Origin: Streptoverticillium olivoreticuli subsp. olivoreticuli
GTDB lineage: Bacteria; Actinomycetota; Actinomycetes; Streptomycetales; Streptomycetaceae
Direction: 5' to 3'
Length of the DNA stretch: 64,000 nt
Assembly (NCBI RefSeq): GCF_003391135.1
Contig: NZ_CP031455.1
Coordinates: 2,945,001-3,009,000, forward strand
The position numbers were made by a program, and so were the translations under genes. Position 1 is the stretch's first letter. Every line of letters starts with the position of its first letter. This document shows, piece after piece, positions 40,581 to 48,612 of this stretch. The notes under the pieces were generated by a model, which was given only the letters and a program-made list of their open reading frames with translations, searched no databases and was not told the origin of the DNA.

Positions 40581-41201
40581 TCACCTCTTCGCCGGGCGTC
40601 GCACGTGCACCGAGAGCCCGGGGCTCCGGGCGAGCCCCAACTGCCGTACGCCGTCGGCCAGTGCGGTGCCCAGATCGTCGCGCACGTCGTCCAGGTCCCG
40701 GAAGTGGGCGACGGCCCGGGCCCGGATCCGGTGGCGGCCGACGTCGACGCGTACGGACTGCACGCCGGAGACCTCCATCGCCCGGTCCCGGAGCACCAGC
40801 GCCGCCCCCCGGCGGTCGAGTCCGGCCCGCACCCCGGGGGTGCCGCGGCGCATCGGCAGCACGCCGCGCAGCCCCGGCGTGGCCGCGAGCACGATCAGCC
40901 AGAGCCCGGCGAGCACGGCGACGGCCGCGCCGGTGACGACCCAGGCGTTGCCGAGGTGGCGGGTGGCCAGTTCGTGGGCGAGGTGTCGGCGCCAGCCCAT
41001 GGCGGGCCGGTGGGCGCGCACGGCGGCCACGTCGTAGAGGAAGATCCCGGCGGTGCCCAGCACCACCGCGGCGACCAGGGCGGCGGGCAGCCGCCGCGCG
41101 GACCAGAACCGTCCGGGGCGGCCGGCGTCGTCCGGGACCTCGGCGGTCTCCACCGCGGGTGCGGCGTCCCGCGCCCCGGTGTCGAGCCCGTTCCCGCTCA
41201 C
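40581..41201 (-). CDS. DUF6286-type membrane protein of the Asp23 operon
   Basis: 206-residue protein with two helices (LPAALVAAVVLGTAGIFLYDVAAV and AWVVTGAAVAVLAGLWLIVLAATPG) and a C-terminal Asp23-like domain (RAMEVSGVQSVRVDVGRHRIRARAVAHF). It resembles the AmaP layout, giving the operon two membrane-bound Asp23-like proteins. GTG 41201 overlaps the upstream stop (GTGA 41198-41201). N-terminal 40 residues are acidic and disordered. Confidence 0.8.
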   Translation of the reverse strand: MSGNGLDTGARDAAPAVETAEVPDDAGRPGRFWSARRLPAALVAAVVLGTAGIFLYDVAAVRAHRPAMGWRRHLAHELATRHLGNAWVVTGAAVAVLAGLWLIVLAATPGLRGVLPMRRGTPGVRAGLDRRGAALVLRDRAMEVSGVQSVRVDVGRHRIRARAVAHFRDLDDVRDDLGTALADGVRQLGLARSPGLSVHVRRPAKR

Positions 41202-41605
41202 AGCACCCTCTCCCGCCCCGCGCGCCGGGTGTGCGCCGAGTGCAGCCGCTCGACGGTGACGGCCACCTCGGGCACGTCCATGCCCGCCAGCTCCCGTACG
41301 CGCTCGGTGATCCGGCGGCGTACCGCACCGCACTGCGCGCCGATGTCCGAGGGGTAGCCGAGCTCCACCGAGACGCGTACGCGGGCGGAGTCCTCGTGCA
41401 CGGCGACGGTGGCGTACGGGGGTGTGCGGCCCTCCCCTCCCGGGTGCCGTCCGCCCGCCCCCGGCTCCGTGCCGTTCAGCGCCTCGCGCGCCGCCTGCGA
41501 AGCGATCTTCGCGACGACGCGGTCGGCGATATGGGTCGCACCGCGCTCAGCAGCTTCCACCACGCGCCCTTCCCGCACCCCTCGCCCGCTCCACGTGCCC
41601 GTCAC
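41198..41605 (-). CDS. Asp23/Gls24-family envelope stress protein (short)
   Basis: 135-residue soluble protein. The family fold is visible as IADRVVAKIASQAAREAL (N-terminal helix) and YATVAVHEDSARVRVSVELGYPSDIGAQCGAVRRRITERV ending VPEVAVTVERLHS, interrupted by a Gly/Pro linker. GTG start 41605 overlaps the stop of the small membrane-protein gene (GTGA). Expected to coat the inner membrane face with its paralogue. Role in envelope stress is inferred from the family. Confidence 0.85.
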   Translation of the reverse strand: MTGTWSGRGVREGRVVEAAERGATHIADRVVAKIASQAAREALNGTEPGAGGRHPGGEGRTPPYATVAVHEDSARVRVSVELGYPSDIGAQCGAVRRRITERVRELAGMDVPEVAVTVERLHSAHTRRAGRERVL

Positions 41606-41793
41606 CGCCGCCGGTCGTCCCGCTCCCGCGAGCGGAAGAGGTCGCCGGGATCCAGGTCGCCGTCCAGGAAGCGGCCCACCACGAAGCCGATCGCGCCCAG
41701 GGCCGCCACCAGCAGAAACGCTCCGAACCCACCGAAGTACCCGGCGAAGGCGAGCGCCATGCCGGCGATCATGCCCACCATGGCCATGCTCAT
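41602..41793 (-). CDS. Small two-helix membrane protein of the Asp23 operon
   Basis: 63-residue protein from ATG 41793 (AAGGAG six bases upstream). Hydrophobic segments MAMVGMIAGMALAFAGYFGG and FGAFLLVAALGAIGFVVGRFL are followed by the acidic tail DGDLDPGDLFRSRERDDRRR. This is the DUF2273-like small protein that commonly accompanies Asp23 genes. Ten bases downstream of the first asp23 gene. Confidence 0.8.
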   Translation of the reverse strand: MSMAMVGMIAGMALAFAGYFGGFGAFLLVAALGAIGFVVGRFLDGDLDPGDLFRSRERDDRRR

Positions 41794-41803
41794 CGTGCGC
41801 TCC

Positions 41804-42226
41804 TTACTGGAGCCTCGGCTCCGGCTCGTCGTCTTCCTCATCGGGCAGCTTGACGTCGCTCACGGCGATGTTGACCTCGACGACCTCCAGGCCGGTCATG
41901 CGTTCCACCGCCGTGATGACGTTTTCCCGCACGGCGCGGGCGACATCCGCGATGGCGACCCCGTAATCCACGACGATCTCCAGATCGAGCGCGGTCTGGA
42001 CCTCGCCGACCTCCGCCTTCACCCCCCGGCCGACGGACTTCGTACCGCCCGGCACCCGGTCCCGCACGGCGCCGAAGGTGCGCGCGAGGCCGCTGCCCAT
42101 CGCGTGGACGCCGACGACGTCACGGGCCGCGAGTCCGGCGATCTTCTCCACGACGCCGTCGGCGATGGTCGTACGGCCCCGGTCGGCCGGTGCGCCCAGT
42201 GGCTCCTTCGATGCGCTCTCGGTCAT
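41804..42226 (-). CDS. Asp23/Gls24-family envelope stress protein
   Basis: 140-residue first gene of the operon. Clear Asp23 features: TTIADGVVEKIAGLAARDVVGVHAMG, a glycine/basic loop, then VQTALDLEIVVDYGVAIADVARAVRENVITAVERMTGLEVVEVNIAVSDV. The acidic tail DEEDDEPEPRLQ is typical. Start ATG 42226 with GAGAGG nine bases upstream. The order asp23 - small membrane protein - asp23 - DUF6286 - amaP is a full actinobacterial envelope-stress module. Confidence 0.9.
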   Translation of the reverse strand: MTESASKEPLGAPADRGRTTIADGVVEKIAGLAARDVVGVHAMGSGLARTFGAVRDRVPGGTKSVGRGVKAEVGEVQTALDLEIVVDYGVAIADVARAVRENVITAVERMTGLEVVEVNIAVSDVKLPDEEDDEPEPRLQ

Positions 42227-42417
42227 CGTCGATCGCCTCTCTCCCAAGGGAGGACATCACGTCTACGGCTTCCTTTTGCCACCTTAGGCGCGGTGCACCC
42301 GCCCCGCTCGGGACATCCGCGGAAGCGCGGGCCGCGGCCGCCGCCCGAGTGAGTCGTATGCCCCGGCGCCCCCGCGTACGGCAGGCTGGAACCGATGTCC
42401 CACCTGACGGCTGAGGG

Positions 42418-43134
42418 GTGACGGTGGTCGCGGACCGATGGGCACAGGCGGTGCGTCGGCAACTCGGATTCGGCAGGCTGCTGCCGCTCGGCGGCGCCGC
42501 GGAGGGCGCCTGGATCGTGGAGTCCGCGGTGGCGGGTGTGCTGCGCCGGGCGGCGGCAGCGGCGGTGCCGGACGCCCGCCTCGGCAGGCTCCGGATCTCC
42601 CTCGCCGACCCCGCGACGGCCGCCCCGCCCGCCGTGCCGGCCCCGCCGAGCGCCCTGCCGGTGGGGCCGCTGCGCGTGGAAGCGGACTTCGCCGCCACGC
42701 CGGCCCGGCCGCTGCCGGTGGTCGCGGACGGCTTGCGCACCGCCGTGTCGGCGGCGGCTTCGGGGGTGCTGGGGGTGGCGGTCGAGGCGGTCGACCTACG
42801 GGCCACGGCGCTGCTGGAGAGCCTGACGGCCGACGCGTCCCGTACGGACGACGTGGGCGCGGCCACCGCTTCCGAGGGGGACGCGGAGATCGTCCGGGCC
42901 GTGTGCTCCGTGCCGGGAGTGGTGGGTCCGCTGCCGCTGTTCGGGCAGGCGGTGCGGATCGATGACGGCACGCACGCGCAGGTGCAGTTCGCCGTGACGG
43001 ACCGGCGCGCTGTCCTGGAGACCGTGCGGGAGGTACGGACGGCTGTGGCCGGGGTGCTGGCGGGGCGCACGGCCGGGCCGGTGACGGTGGCCGCGGTGAT
43101 CACGGGGGTCTTCGACGCGGATCTCCATCGGTAA
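42418..43134 (+). CDS. Hypothetical protein with Asp23-like ring, divergent from the Asp23 operon
   Basis: 238-residue Ala/Val-rich protein. It shows a repeated motif similar in style to Asp23 (GPLRVEADFAATPARPLPVVADGLRTAVSAA; HAQVQFAVTDRRAVLETVREVRTAVAGVL), suggesting two related alpha/beta halves. Orthologues are often mislabelled nucleopolyhedrovirus P10 family; nothing viral is apparent. Position divergent from the Asp23 operon suggests a linked function. Start may be GTG 42418 or GTG 42424; the latter has GAGGGG five bases upstream. Confidence 0.65.
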   Translation: MTVVADRWAQAVRRQLGFGRLLPLGGAAEGAWIVESAVAGVLRRAAAAAVPDARLGRLRISLADPATAAPPAVPAPPSALPVGPLRVEADFAATPARPLPVVADGLRTAVSAAASGVLGVAVEAVDLRATALLESLTADASRTDDVGAATASEGDAEIVRAVCSVPGVVGPLPLFGQAVRIDDGTHAQVQFAVTDRRAVLETVREVRTAVAGVLAGRTAGPVTVAAVITGVFDADLHR

Positions 43135-43168
43135 ACTGCCCCGCGTTGTTGATCAAGGGGGGGCACCG

Positions 43169-44005
43169 ATGGCCCGAAGACGGCCGCATCCGAATCAGCC
43201 GCAGTGGGGGCCGCGGGTTCCACCGCCGCCGCAGATGCCCGACGTGCTGAGCCGCCGTGGTGGATGCCTCGGCGCGTTCCTCCGGTCCGCGCGCGCCAAG
43301 GCCGATTCGATCTTCACCGCTTCCGGCCCCGGGCGTGTCATGGACCCGACGATAGACAGTGTGCAGAAGTGGCGCGCCATCGGCGGCGCGGTCGCTTCGT
43401 TCCTGCTGATCTGGACGTACGGCATAGACGGCGGCTGGAGCGGGGTCTTCAAGGACGGGGTCGGCAAGCTCTTCATGGCCCCGCTGATCCTCATCCTGGT
43501 GGGGCCGCTCGTGATCCTGGGCTTCATCCGGTACGCCCCGGCGGAGCACCGTCGGCTGCTGCGGTCCCGGCTGCGCCATCCGCTGAAGGCCGTCGGCTGG
43601 TACGTGGGCGCGGTGGCCGCCTCCATGGCCTGCCTCTATGCGGCCGCCCAGGGCAGCTCCGTGGGGTCGGTGCTCGGCGGGACCGTGGGGATGATGGTCG
43701 GGAGCGCACTGCCGCTGGTGCTGCTGCCGGTGCTGCTGTGGATGGTGGCGTTCCTGTTCTTCTCCTCCGGTGCGGCGGCGCGGTACGCCTTCAACACCGC
43801 CGATGTGCACGCGGCTCTCCCGGCGGTGCTGACCGTGGTGCTGGTCTGGGTGCTCAACTTCGTGTCGCTGGGCGACGGGCTGCCGAACGGCCCGGTGCTG
43901 GTGAAGATCGCCGCGTTCCTCGGCGGGCCGCTGTCGGTCACGGCGGTCTCCTGCTGGGAGCTGCACTACCTGCGCACGCGCCACGGCGTCCGCATACGGG
44001 GCTGA
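43169..44005 (+). CDS. Polytopic membrane protein of unknown function
   Basis: 278 residues with a Pro/Arg-rich N-terminus (about 1-60) and about six hydrophobic segments (AVASFLLIWTYGI, FMAPLILILVGPLVILGFI, AVAASMACLYAAAQG, LPLVLLPVLLWMVAFLFF, LPAVLTVVLVWVLNFV, LGGPLSVTAVSCW). Not recognised. The upstream G-run GGGGGGG gives a ribosome-binding site for the ATG. A hairpin follows the stop at once. Confidence 0.7.
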   Translation: MARRRPHPNQPQWGPRVPPPPQMPDVLSRRGGCLGAFLRSARAKADSIFTASGPGRVMDPTIDSVQKWRAIGGAVASFLLIWTYGIDGGWSGVFKDGVGKLFMAPLILILVGPLVILGFIRYAPAEHRRLLRSRLRHPLKAVGWYVGAVAASMACLYAAAQGSSVGSVLGGTVGMMVGSALPLVLLPVLLWMVAFLFFSSGAAARYAFNTADVHAALPAVLTVVLVWVLNFVSLGDGLPNGPVLVKIAAFLGGPLSVTAVSCWELHYLRTRHGVRIRG

Positions 44006-44033
44006 GCGCGCGGGAGCCTGCGCCCCCGCGCGC
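44006..44033. terminator. Bidirectional hairpin between convergent genes
   Basis: GCGCGCGGG (44006-44014) and CCCGCGCGC (44025-44033) directly after the membrane-protein stop and seven bases from the hydratase stop. Confidence 0.75.
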
Positions 44034-44039
44034 CCGCGC

Positions 44040-44831
44040 TCACTCCCCCAGCCCGGCGAGGTCCCGCAGCCGGCGGGCCTGGGCCTGGCGCTCGGCGGCG
44101 CGCTGCGCCTCGTACGTGCGGCCCGCGGCGTCGCGCAGCAGGGCCTTGGTCTCGACGACGGCGTCACGGGGAGCGGCCAGGAGGGCCGCGACCAGGTCCG
44201 AGGCGGCGGCGTCGAGCTCGGCCGCCGGGACGACCAGGTTGGCGAGGCCCGTGCGCTCGGCCTCCTCGGCGTGGACGAAGCGGCCGGTGGCGCAGATCTC
44301 CAGGGTGCGGGCGTAGCCGACCAGCGACAGCAGCGGATGGGTGCCGGTGAGGTCGGGAACCAGGCCCAGGCTGGTCTCGCGCATCGCGAACTGCACGTCG
44401 TCCGCGCAGACCCGCAGGTCGCAGGCGAGGGCGAGCTGGAAGCCCGCGCCGATGGCGTGGCCCTGCACGGCGGCGACGGAGACGATGTCGTTCCGCCGCC
44501 ACCAGGTGAATGCCTCCTGGTAGGTGGCGATCTCGGCGTCGAGTGCCTCGTCGGTACCGCGGGCGAGATCGATGAAGGACGGCTCGCCCTCGAAGCCCTC
44601 GGGGGTGAAGGCCTGCCGGTCGAGGCCCGCGGAGAAGGACTTGCCTTCCGCGCGCAGCAGCACGACCCGCACGCTGCCCGGCAGCAGCCGTCCGGCCTCG
44701 GCCAGCCCCCGCCACAGCGCGGGCGACTGAGCGTTGCGCTTGGCGGGGTTGGTGAGGGTGACGGTGGCCACCGCGTCATCCACGGTGAGCTGTATGCCGT
44801 CCTGGTCGAGCAGAGTCTTGGGGGCGGTCAT
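44040..44831 (-). CDS. Enoyl-CoA hydratase/isomerase (crotonase) family protein
   Basis: 263-residue crotonase-fold enzyme. The core shows NPAKRNAQSPALWRGL, the oxyanion-hole strand GKSFSAGLDRQAF and the second one VQGHAIGAGFQLALACDLRV. The position of the second catalytic Glu (LVPDLTGTHPL) carries Asp rather than a clear Glu, so hydratase activity is not assured; isomerase or hydrolase chemistry is possible. ATG 44831 with GGAGG five bases upstream. Single gene. Confidence 0.85.
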   Translation of the reverse strand: MTAPKTLLDQDGIQLTVDDAVATVTLTNPAKRNAQSPALWRGLAEAGRLLPGSVRVVLLRAEGKSFSAGLDRQAFTPEGFEGEPSFIDLARGTDEALDAEIATYQEAFTWWRRNDIVSVAAVQGHAIGAGFQLALACDLRVCADDVQFAMRETSLGLVPDLTGTHPLLSLVGYARTLEICATGRFVHAEEAERTGLANLVVPAAELDAAASDLVAALLAAPRDAVVETKALLRDAAGRTYEAQRAAERQAQARRLRDLAGLGE

Positions 44832-44961
44832 CGGGGCCTCCGAATCGGCAGCAGTCGCGCAGGAGTTCGCGCTATGTTGACTGCACAGTAACCACCCGGT
44901 CGACTGCTCGACCGACCGGGTGGCACTGCCCACACCGACGGTGCCCTTGGGATGCGTGGCG

Positions 44962-45183
44962 TCAGGCCGAGGCGGCCTTCTTGCCGCGCGTCGCTCCGCC
45001 GCGACCGCGAAGGATCACGCCGGATTCGCTGAGCATCCGGTGGACGAAGCCGTAGGAGCGGCCGGTCTCTTCGGCCAGCGCCCTGATGCTCGCACCGGAG
45101 TCGTACTTCTTCTTCAGGTCTGCCGCGAGCTTTTCGCGCGCGGCGCCGGTTACCCGGCTGCCCTTCTTCAGAGTCTCGGCCAC
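44962..45183 (-). CDS. gbn: Gbn, small GATC-binding nucleoid-associated HTH protein
   Basis: 73-residue basic DNA-binding protein. A single helix-turn-helix (KKYDSGASIRALAEETGRSY, then FVHRMLSESG) is followed by a basic RGRGGATRGKKAASA tail. Length and sequence match my memory of SCO1839/Gbn, a Streptomyces nucleoid-associated protein that binds GATC-containing sites and affects development and antibiotic production. The GTG start at 45183 is chosen because GAGGAGG lies five bases upstream; ATG 45222 would add 13 residues. A GATC cluster lies nearby at 45482-45541. Confidence 0.9.
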   Translation of the reverse strand: MAETLKKGSRVTGAAREKLAADLKKKYDSGASIRALAEETGRSYGFVHRMLSESGVILRGRGGATRGKKAASA

Positions 45184-45271
45184 CCGTGCCTCCTCATGGG
45201 AGATGCGCCTCTTGACTCTCATGATCACCCCTTGGCGGCCTCCTGGCCACCCATTCGACAAGGTCCATGAG

Positions 45272-45502
45272 ATGAGGTTTCCGCGATTTCGGGCGGTGCC
45301 GGGGCCTGGAGCAGGCGATTCCGAAGAGTCCCGCTCGTACGGCCGTACGGGTGGCGGGGTGAAGGGGCAGGTCAGGTGGGGCACCGGCACCCCATGGTGC
45401 GAACACCCCGGCGCACGGCACTGGGCGTGCGCCGGAGCGCTCGACGGCACCGCGGTACGAGCCGTACTCACTCAGATGATGGATCACCTGTCGGCCGAAT
45501 GA
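45272..45502 (+). CDS. Possible small hypothetical protein
   Basis: A 76-residue frame from ATG 45272 or 47-residue form from GTG 45359. The C-terminal part is more protein-like than a random frame (TPWCEHPGARHWACAGALDG, then VRAVLTQMMDHLSAE), with good third-position GC. No known family and only a weak AAGG upstream. Divergent from gbn, so it could be a real gene sharing its control region, or a chance frame. Confidence 0.35.
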   Translation: MRFPRFRAVPGPGAGDSEESRSYGRTGGGVKGQVRWGTGTPWCEHPGARHWACAGALDGTAVRAVLTQMMDHLSAE

Positions 45503-45541
45503 TCGGGACAGCACTGATCGAACGCCGAGCGGACGCCGATC
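45482..45541. promoter_or_regulatory. Cluster of four GATC sites next to gbn
   Basis: GATC at 45482, 45501, 45516 and 45538; further copies near 45013 and 45224. Such density is unusual for this base composition. Possible Gbn-binding region. Confidence 0.4.
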
Positions 45542-45593
45542 AAGCGCCCGCCGGGGCGGCTGCCCGAGCCCCGGCCGGGCGGGGGCCGCGGGG

Positions 45594-47192
45594 TCAGGCG
45601 AGGGCGACGAGGTCGGCGTAGTCCGGGCCCCAGAGGTCCTCGACGCCGTCCGGGAGCAGGATGATCCGCTCCGGCTCCAGCGCGTCCACCGCGCCCTCGT
45701 CGTGCGTCACCAGGACCACGGCGCCCTTGTAGGTGCGCAGCGCGCCCAGGATCTCCTCGCGGCTGGCCGGGTCGAGGTTGTTGGTGGGCTCGTCCAGCAG
45801 GAGGACGTTGGCGGAGGAGACGACCAGGGTGGCCAGGGCCAGACGGGTCTTCTCGCCACCGGAGAGCACCCCGGCGGGCTTGTCGACGTCGTCGCCGGAG
45901 AAGAGGAACGAGCCCAGCGTCTTGCGGACCTCGACGAGGTCGAGGTCGGGGGCGGAGGAACGCATGTTCTCCAGGACCGTGCGGTCCGGGTCGAGCGTCT
46001 CGTGCTCCTGGGCGTAGTAGCCGAGCTTGAGGCCGTGGCCGGGGGTGACCTGGCCGGTGTCGGCCTTCTCGGCGCCGGCGAGCAGCCGCAGCAGCGTGGT
46101 CTTGCCCGCGCCGTTGAGGCCCAGGATGACCACGCGCGAGCCCTTGTCGATGGCCAGGTCGACGTCGGTGAAGATCTCCAGCGAGCCGTAGGACTTCGAC
46201 AGGCCCTCGGCGGTGAGCGGGGTCTTGCCGCAGGGCGCGGGCTCCGGGAAGCGGAGCTTGGCGACCTTGTCGGAGGCGCGCACCGCCTCCAGGCCCGAGA
46301 GCAGCTTCTCGGCGCGCTTGGCCATGTTCTGCGCGGCCACGGTCTTGGTGGCCTTGGCGCGCATCTTGTCGGCCTGCGAGTTGAGGGCCGCGGCCTTCTT
46401 CTCGGCGTTCTGCCGCTCGCGCTTGCGGCGCTTCTCGTCGGCCTCGCGCTGCTGCTGGTAGAGCTTCCAGCCCATGTTGTAGACGTCGATCTGGGAGCGG
46501 TTGGCGTCCAGGTAGAAGACCTTGTTGACGACCGTCTCGACCAGGTCGACGTCGTGGGAGATCACGATGAAGCCGCCGCGGTAGGTCTTGAGGTAGTCCC
46601 GCAGCCAGGCGATCGAGTCGGCGTCGAGGTGGTTGGTCGGCTCGTCCAGGAGCAGGATGTCGGCGTCGGAGAAGAGGATCCGGGCCAGCTCCACGCGGCG
46701 GCGCTGACCACCGGAGAGGGTGTGCAGCGGCTGGGCGAGGATCCGGTCGGGCAGGCCGAGGCTGGCGGCGATGGTCGCGGCCTCGGCCTCGGCGGCGTAG
46801 CCGCCCTTGGTGAGGAACTCCGTCTCCAGGCGCTCGTACTTCTTCATCGCCTTCTCGCGCGTGGCCCCCTGGCCGTTGGCCATGCGCTCCTCGTTCTCCC
46901 GCATCTTGCGCAGGACGGAGTCGAGGCCGCGGGCGGAGAGGATCCGGTCGCGGGCCAGGACGTCGAGGTCGCCGGTGCGGGGGTCCTGCGGGAGGTAGCC
47001 GACCTCACCCGAGCGGGTGATGGTGCCACCGGCGGGCATGCCCTCGCCCGCGAGGCACTTGGTGAGGGTGGTCTTGCCCGCGCCGTTGCGGCCGACCAGA
47101 CCGATGCGGTCACCGCGGGCGATGCGGAAGGAAGCGGACTCGATGAGGACGCGGGCGCCGGCGCGCAGCTCGATGCCGGAGGCGGTGATCAC
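45594..47192 (-). CDS. ABC-F family ATPase (translation factor/ribosome protection type)
   Basis: 532-residue soluble protein with two ABC domains and no membrane segment. Walker A1 GRNGAGKTT near 35, Walker A2 GLNGAGKTT near 358; signatures LSGGQRRRVELARIL and LSGGEKTRLALATLV; Walker B ILLLDEPTNHLD and VLLLDEPTNNLD. The charged interdomain linker (EADEKRRKRERQNAEKKAAA, about 245-310) is the P-site tRNA interaction motif. ABC-F proteins act on the ribosome. GTG 47192 has CAGGAG eight bases upstream. Preceded by a short leader peptide, suggesting antibiotic- or stress-responsive attenuation. Confidence 0.92.
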   Translation of the reverse strand: MITASGIELRAGARVLIESASFRIARGDRIGLVGRNGAGKTTLTKCLAGEGMPAGGTITRSGEVGYLPQDPRTGDLDVLARDRILSARGLDSVLRKMRENEERMANGQGATREKAMKKYERLETEFLTKGGYAAEAEAATIAASLGLPDRILAQPLHTLSGGQRRRVELARILFSDADILLLDEPTNHLDADSIAWLRDYLKTYRGGFIVISHDVDLVETVVNKVFYLDANRSQIDVYNMGWKLYQQQREADEKRRKRERQNAEKKAAALNSQADKMRAKATKTVAAQNMAKRAEKLLSGLEAVRASDKVAKLRFPEPAPCGKTPLTAEGLSKSYGSLEIFTDVDLAIDKGSRVVILGLNGAGKTTLLRLLAGAEKADTGQVTPGHGLKLGYYAQEHETLDPDRTVLENMRSSAPDLDLVEVRKTLGSFLFSGDDVDKPAGVLSGGEKTRLALATLVVSSANVLLLDEPTNNLDPASREEILGALRTYKGAVVLVTHDEGAVDALEPERIILLPDGVEDLWGPDYADLVALA

Positions 47193-47307
47193 GGGAATTA
47201 CTCCTGAGCGGGATGGACGGCGGTGGGGACGGGGGTGAACACACCCGCGCGCGGCTCACCCGCGCGGTCATGCGCGGGGGCGGGCGACGGATGGGGACCG
47301 GCGCCGT

Positions 47308-47331
47308 CTAATGCACGAGGAGGAATGCCAT
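47308..47331 (-). CDS. Seven-residue leader peptide (MAFLLVH) upstream of the ABC-F gene
   Basis: ATG GCA TTC CTC CTC GTG CAT TAG lies 115 bases upstream of the ABC-F start. TAGACT (47339-47344 on the minus strand) ends seven bases before the ATG, which fits a leaderless transcript starting at the ATG itself. Between the leader stop and the ABC-F RBS are GC-rich complementary segments, including CCGCGC/GCGCGG and GGGTG-TGTT-CACCC, that could form alternative hairpins. The pattern is that of ribosome-stalling attenuators; this particular case is inference. Confidence 0.55.
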   Translation of the reverse strand: MAFLLVH

Positions 47332-47338
47332 ACGGACC

Positions 47339-47344
47339 AGTCTA
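47339..47344 (-). promoter_or_regulatory. Candidate -10 box for the leader/ABC-F transcript
   Basis: TAGACT on the minus strand, seven bases from the leader ATG. Upstream GGAAAC at an approximately 18-base distance is closer to an ECF-type -35 than to TTGACA. Confidence 0.4.
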
Positions 47345-47476
47345 ACGGGGGCGCGCAAGCCGGTTTCCCGGTGCGCCCGTGGCGGTTCCGCGGCCCGTGG
47401 GGGTAGGCATGGGCGCGACGGCCGCGGGCACACGGCGGGCCGCGCATCGATACTCGGGGTGAGAGGCGGTGGGTGC

Positions 47477-48364
47477 ATGCAGTTCGACGACGACGCGGAC
47501 CTGGACACGTCCCAGGTGCAGGACTCCCGGGGCAGCCGGATCCCGGGCGGCGGCGTGACCATCGGCGGCGGGATCGTGGGGCTGATCGCCCTGGTGCTCG
47601 GGCTGTTCTTCGGCATCGGCCCGCAGGAGCTCGGCCTGACCTCCGGACCCGCGCCGTCGGCGAGCGCGAGCACCGGGGAGCAGGTCTCGCAGCACTGCCG
47701 CACCGGGCGCGACGCCAACACCAAGGAGGACTGCCGGATCGTCGCCGTGGTCAACAGCGCCCAGTCCTTCTGGACCCAGGAGTTCGCCCGCCGCTCGCGC
47801 ACCTACACCCCGGCGTCGACCGTCTTCTTCACCGCGCGGACCAATACCGCCTGCGGGCCCGCGACCTCGGAGGTCGGCCCGTTCTACTGCCCCGGCGACC
47901 GCAAGGTCTATCTCGACCTGGGCTTCTTCAACGAGCTGCACAGCAAGTTCGGGGCCAGTGGCGGGCCCTTCGCCCAGGCGTACGTCGTCGCGCACGAGTA
48001 CGGGCACCACATCCAGAACCTGATGGGCACGCTCGGCCGCGCCCAGGACCGGCAGACCGGCGCCGGGAGCAACTCCGTCAAGGTCGAGCTCCAGGCCGAC
48101 TGCTACGCCGGGGTCTGGGCCAAGCACGCCACCTCGACGCCCGAGAAGTCCACCGGCCGCCCGCTGCTCACCCAGCTGACGAAGGCGGACATCGACGACG
48201 GCCTCTCCGCGGCGGCCGCGGTCGGCGACGACCGCATCCAGGAGAAGTTCCAGGGCCGGGTCACTCCGGAGAGCTGGACACACGGCTCGGCGGCGCAGCG
48301 TCAGCAGTGGTTCACGACGGGGTACAGCACGGGCGATGTGGGGCGCTGCGACACGTTCCGCTAG
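47477..48364 (+). CDS. Neutral zinc metallopeptidase (YpfJ-like)
   Basis: 295-residue membrane-anchored peptidase. One N-terminal helix (VTIGGGIVGLIALVLGLFFGI, about 25-45) then the extracytoplasmic catalytic domain. Zn motif HEYGHHIQNLMG (HExxH, near 178) with the distal ligand region VELQADCYAGVWAKHA. Four Cys (QHCRTG, EDCRI, TACGPA, FYCPGD) probably form disulfides, plus a late one (GRCDTF). Family function unknown. ATG 47477 has GGTGGG; GTG 47459 is an alternative. Confidence 0.88.
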   Translation: MQFDDDADLDTSQVQDSRGSRIPGGGVTIGGGIVGLIALVLGLFFGIGPQELGLTSGPAPSASASTGEQVSQHCRTGRDANTKEDCRIVAVVNSAQSFWTQEFARRSRTYTPASTVFFTARTNTACGPATSEVGPFYCPGDRKVYLDLGFFNELHSKFGASGGPFAQAYVVAHEYGHHIQNLMGTLGRAQDRQTGAGSNSVKVELQADCYAGVWAKHATSTPEKSTGRPLLTQLTKADIDDGLSAAAAVGDDRIQEKFQGRVTPESWTHGSAAQRQQWFTTGYSTGDVGRCDTFR

Positions 48365-48411
48365 CCGCTCGCTAGCCGCTCGGCTGACCGGATCCGGTTG
48401 CGCACCGTTCC

Positions 48412-48564
48412 CGGGGCTCCGCCCCGGACCCCGACCGCGCCGGCGCGCGGTGTCCTCAAACGCCGGACGGGCTGATTTCAGCCCGTTCGGCGTTTGAGGA
48501 CAAGCGGCGCGGCCACTTCGGGGGCCTGGGGTCTCCCCGGTTTCGGGAAGGGGCGGGGCTGGGG
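48412..48564. repeat. Compound palindromic repeat, copy D
   Basis: CGGGGCTCCGCCCCGGACCC hairpin, then 24-base inverted repeat (48452-48475 and 48478-48501, one mismatch) and the GGGAAGGGGCGGGGCTGGGG box (48545-48564). Between convergent genes. Confidence 0.9.
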
Positions 48565-48612
48565 AACAAGACACCGGGCCGCACCCGAGCGGGGACCGGG
48601 GCAGAGCCCCGG

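Noticed and set aside
44962..45222. Longer Gbn (86 residues) from ATG 45222
   Set aside because: GTG 45183 has a strong GAGGAGG site and gives the 73-residue size I recall for the S. coelicolor protein.
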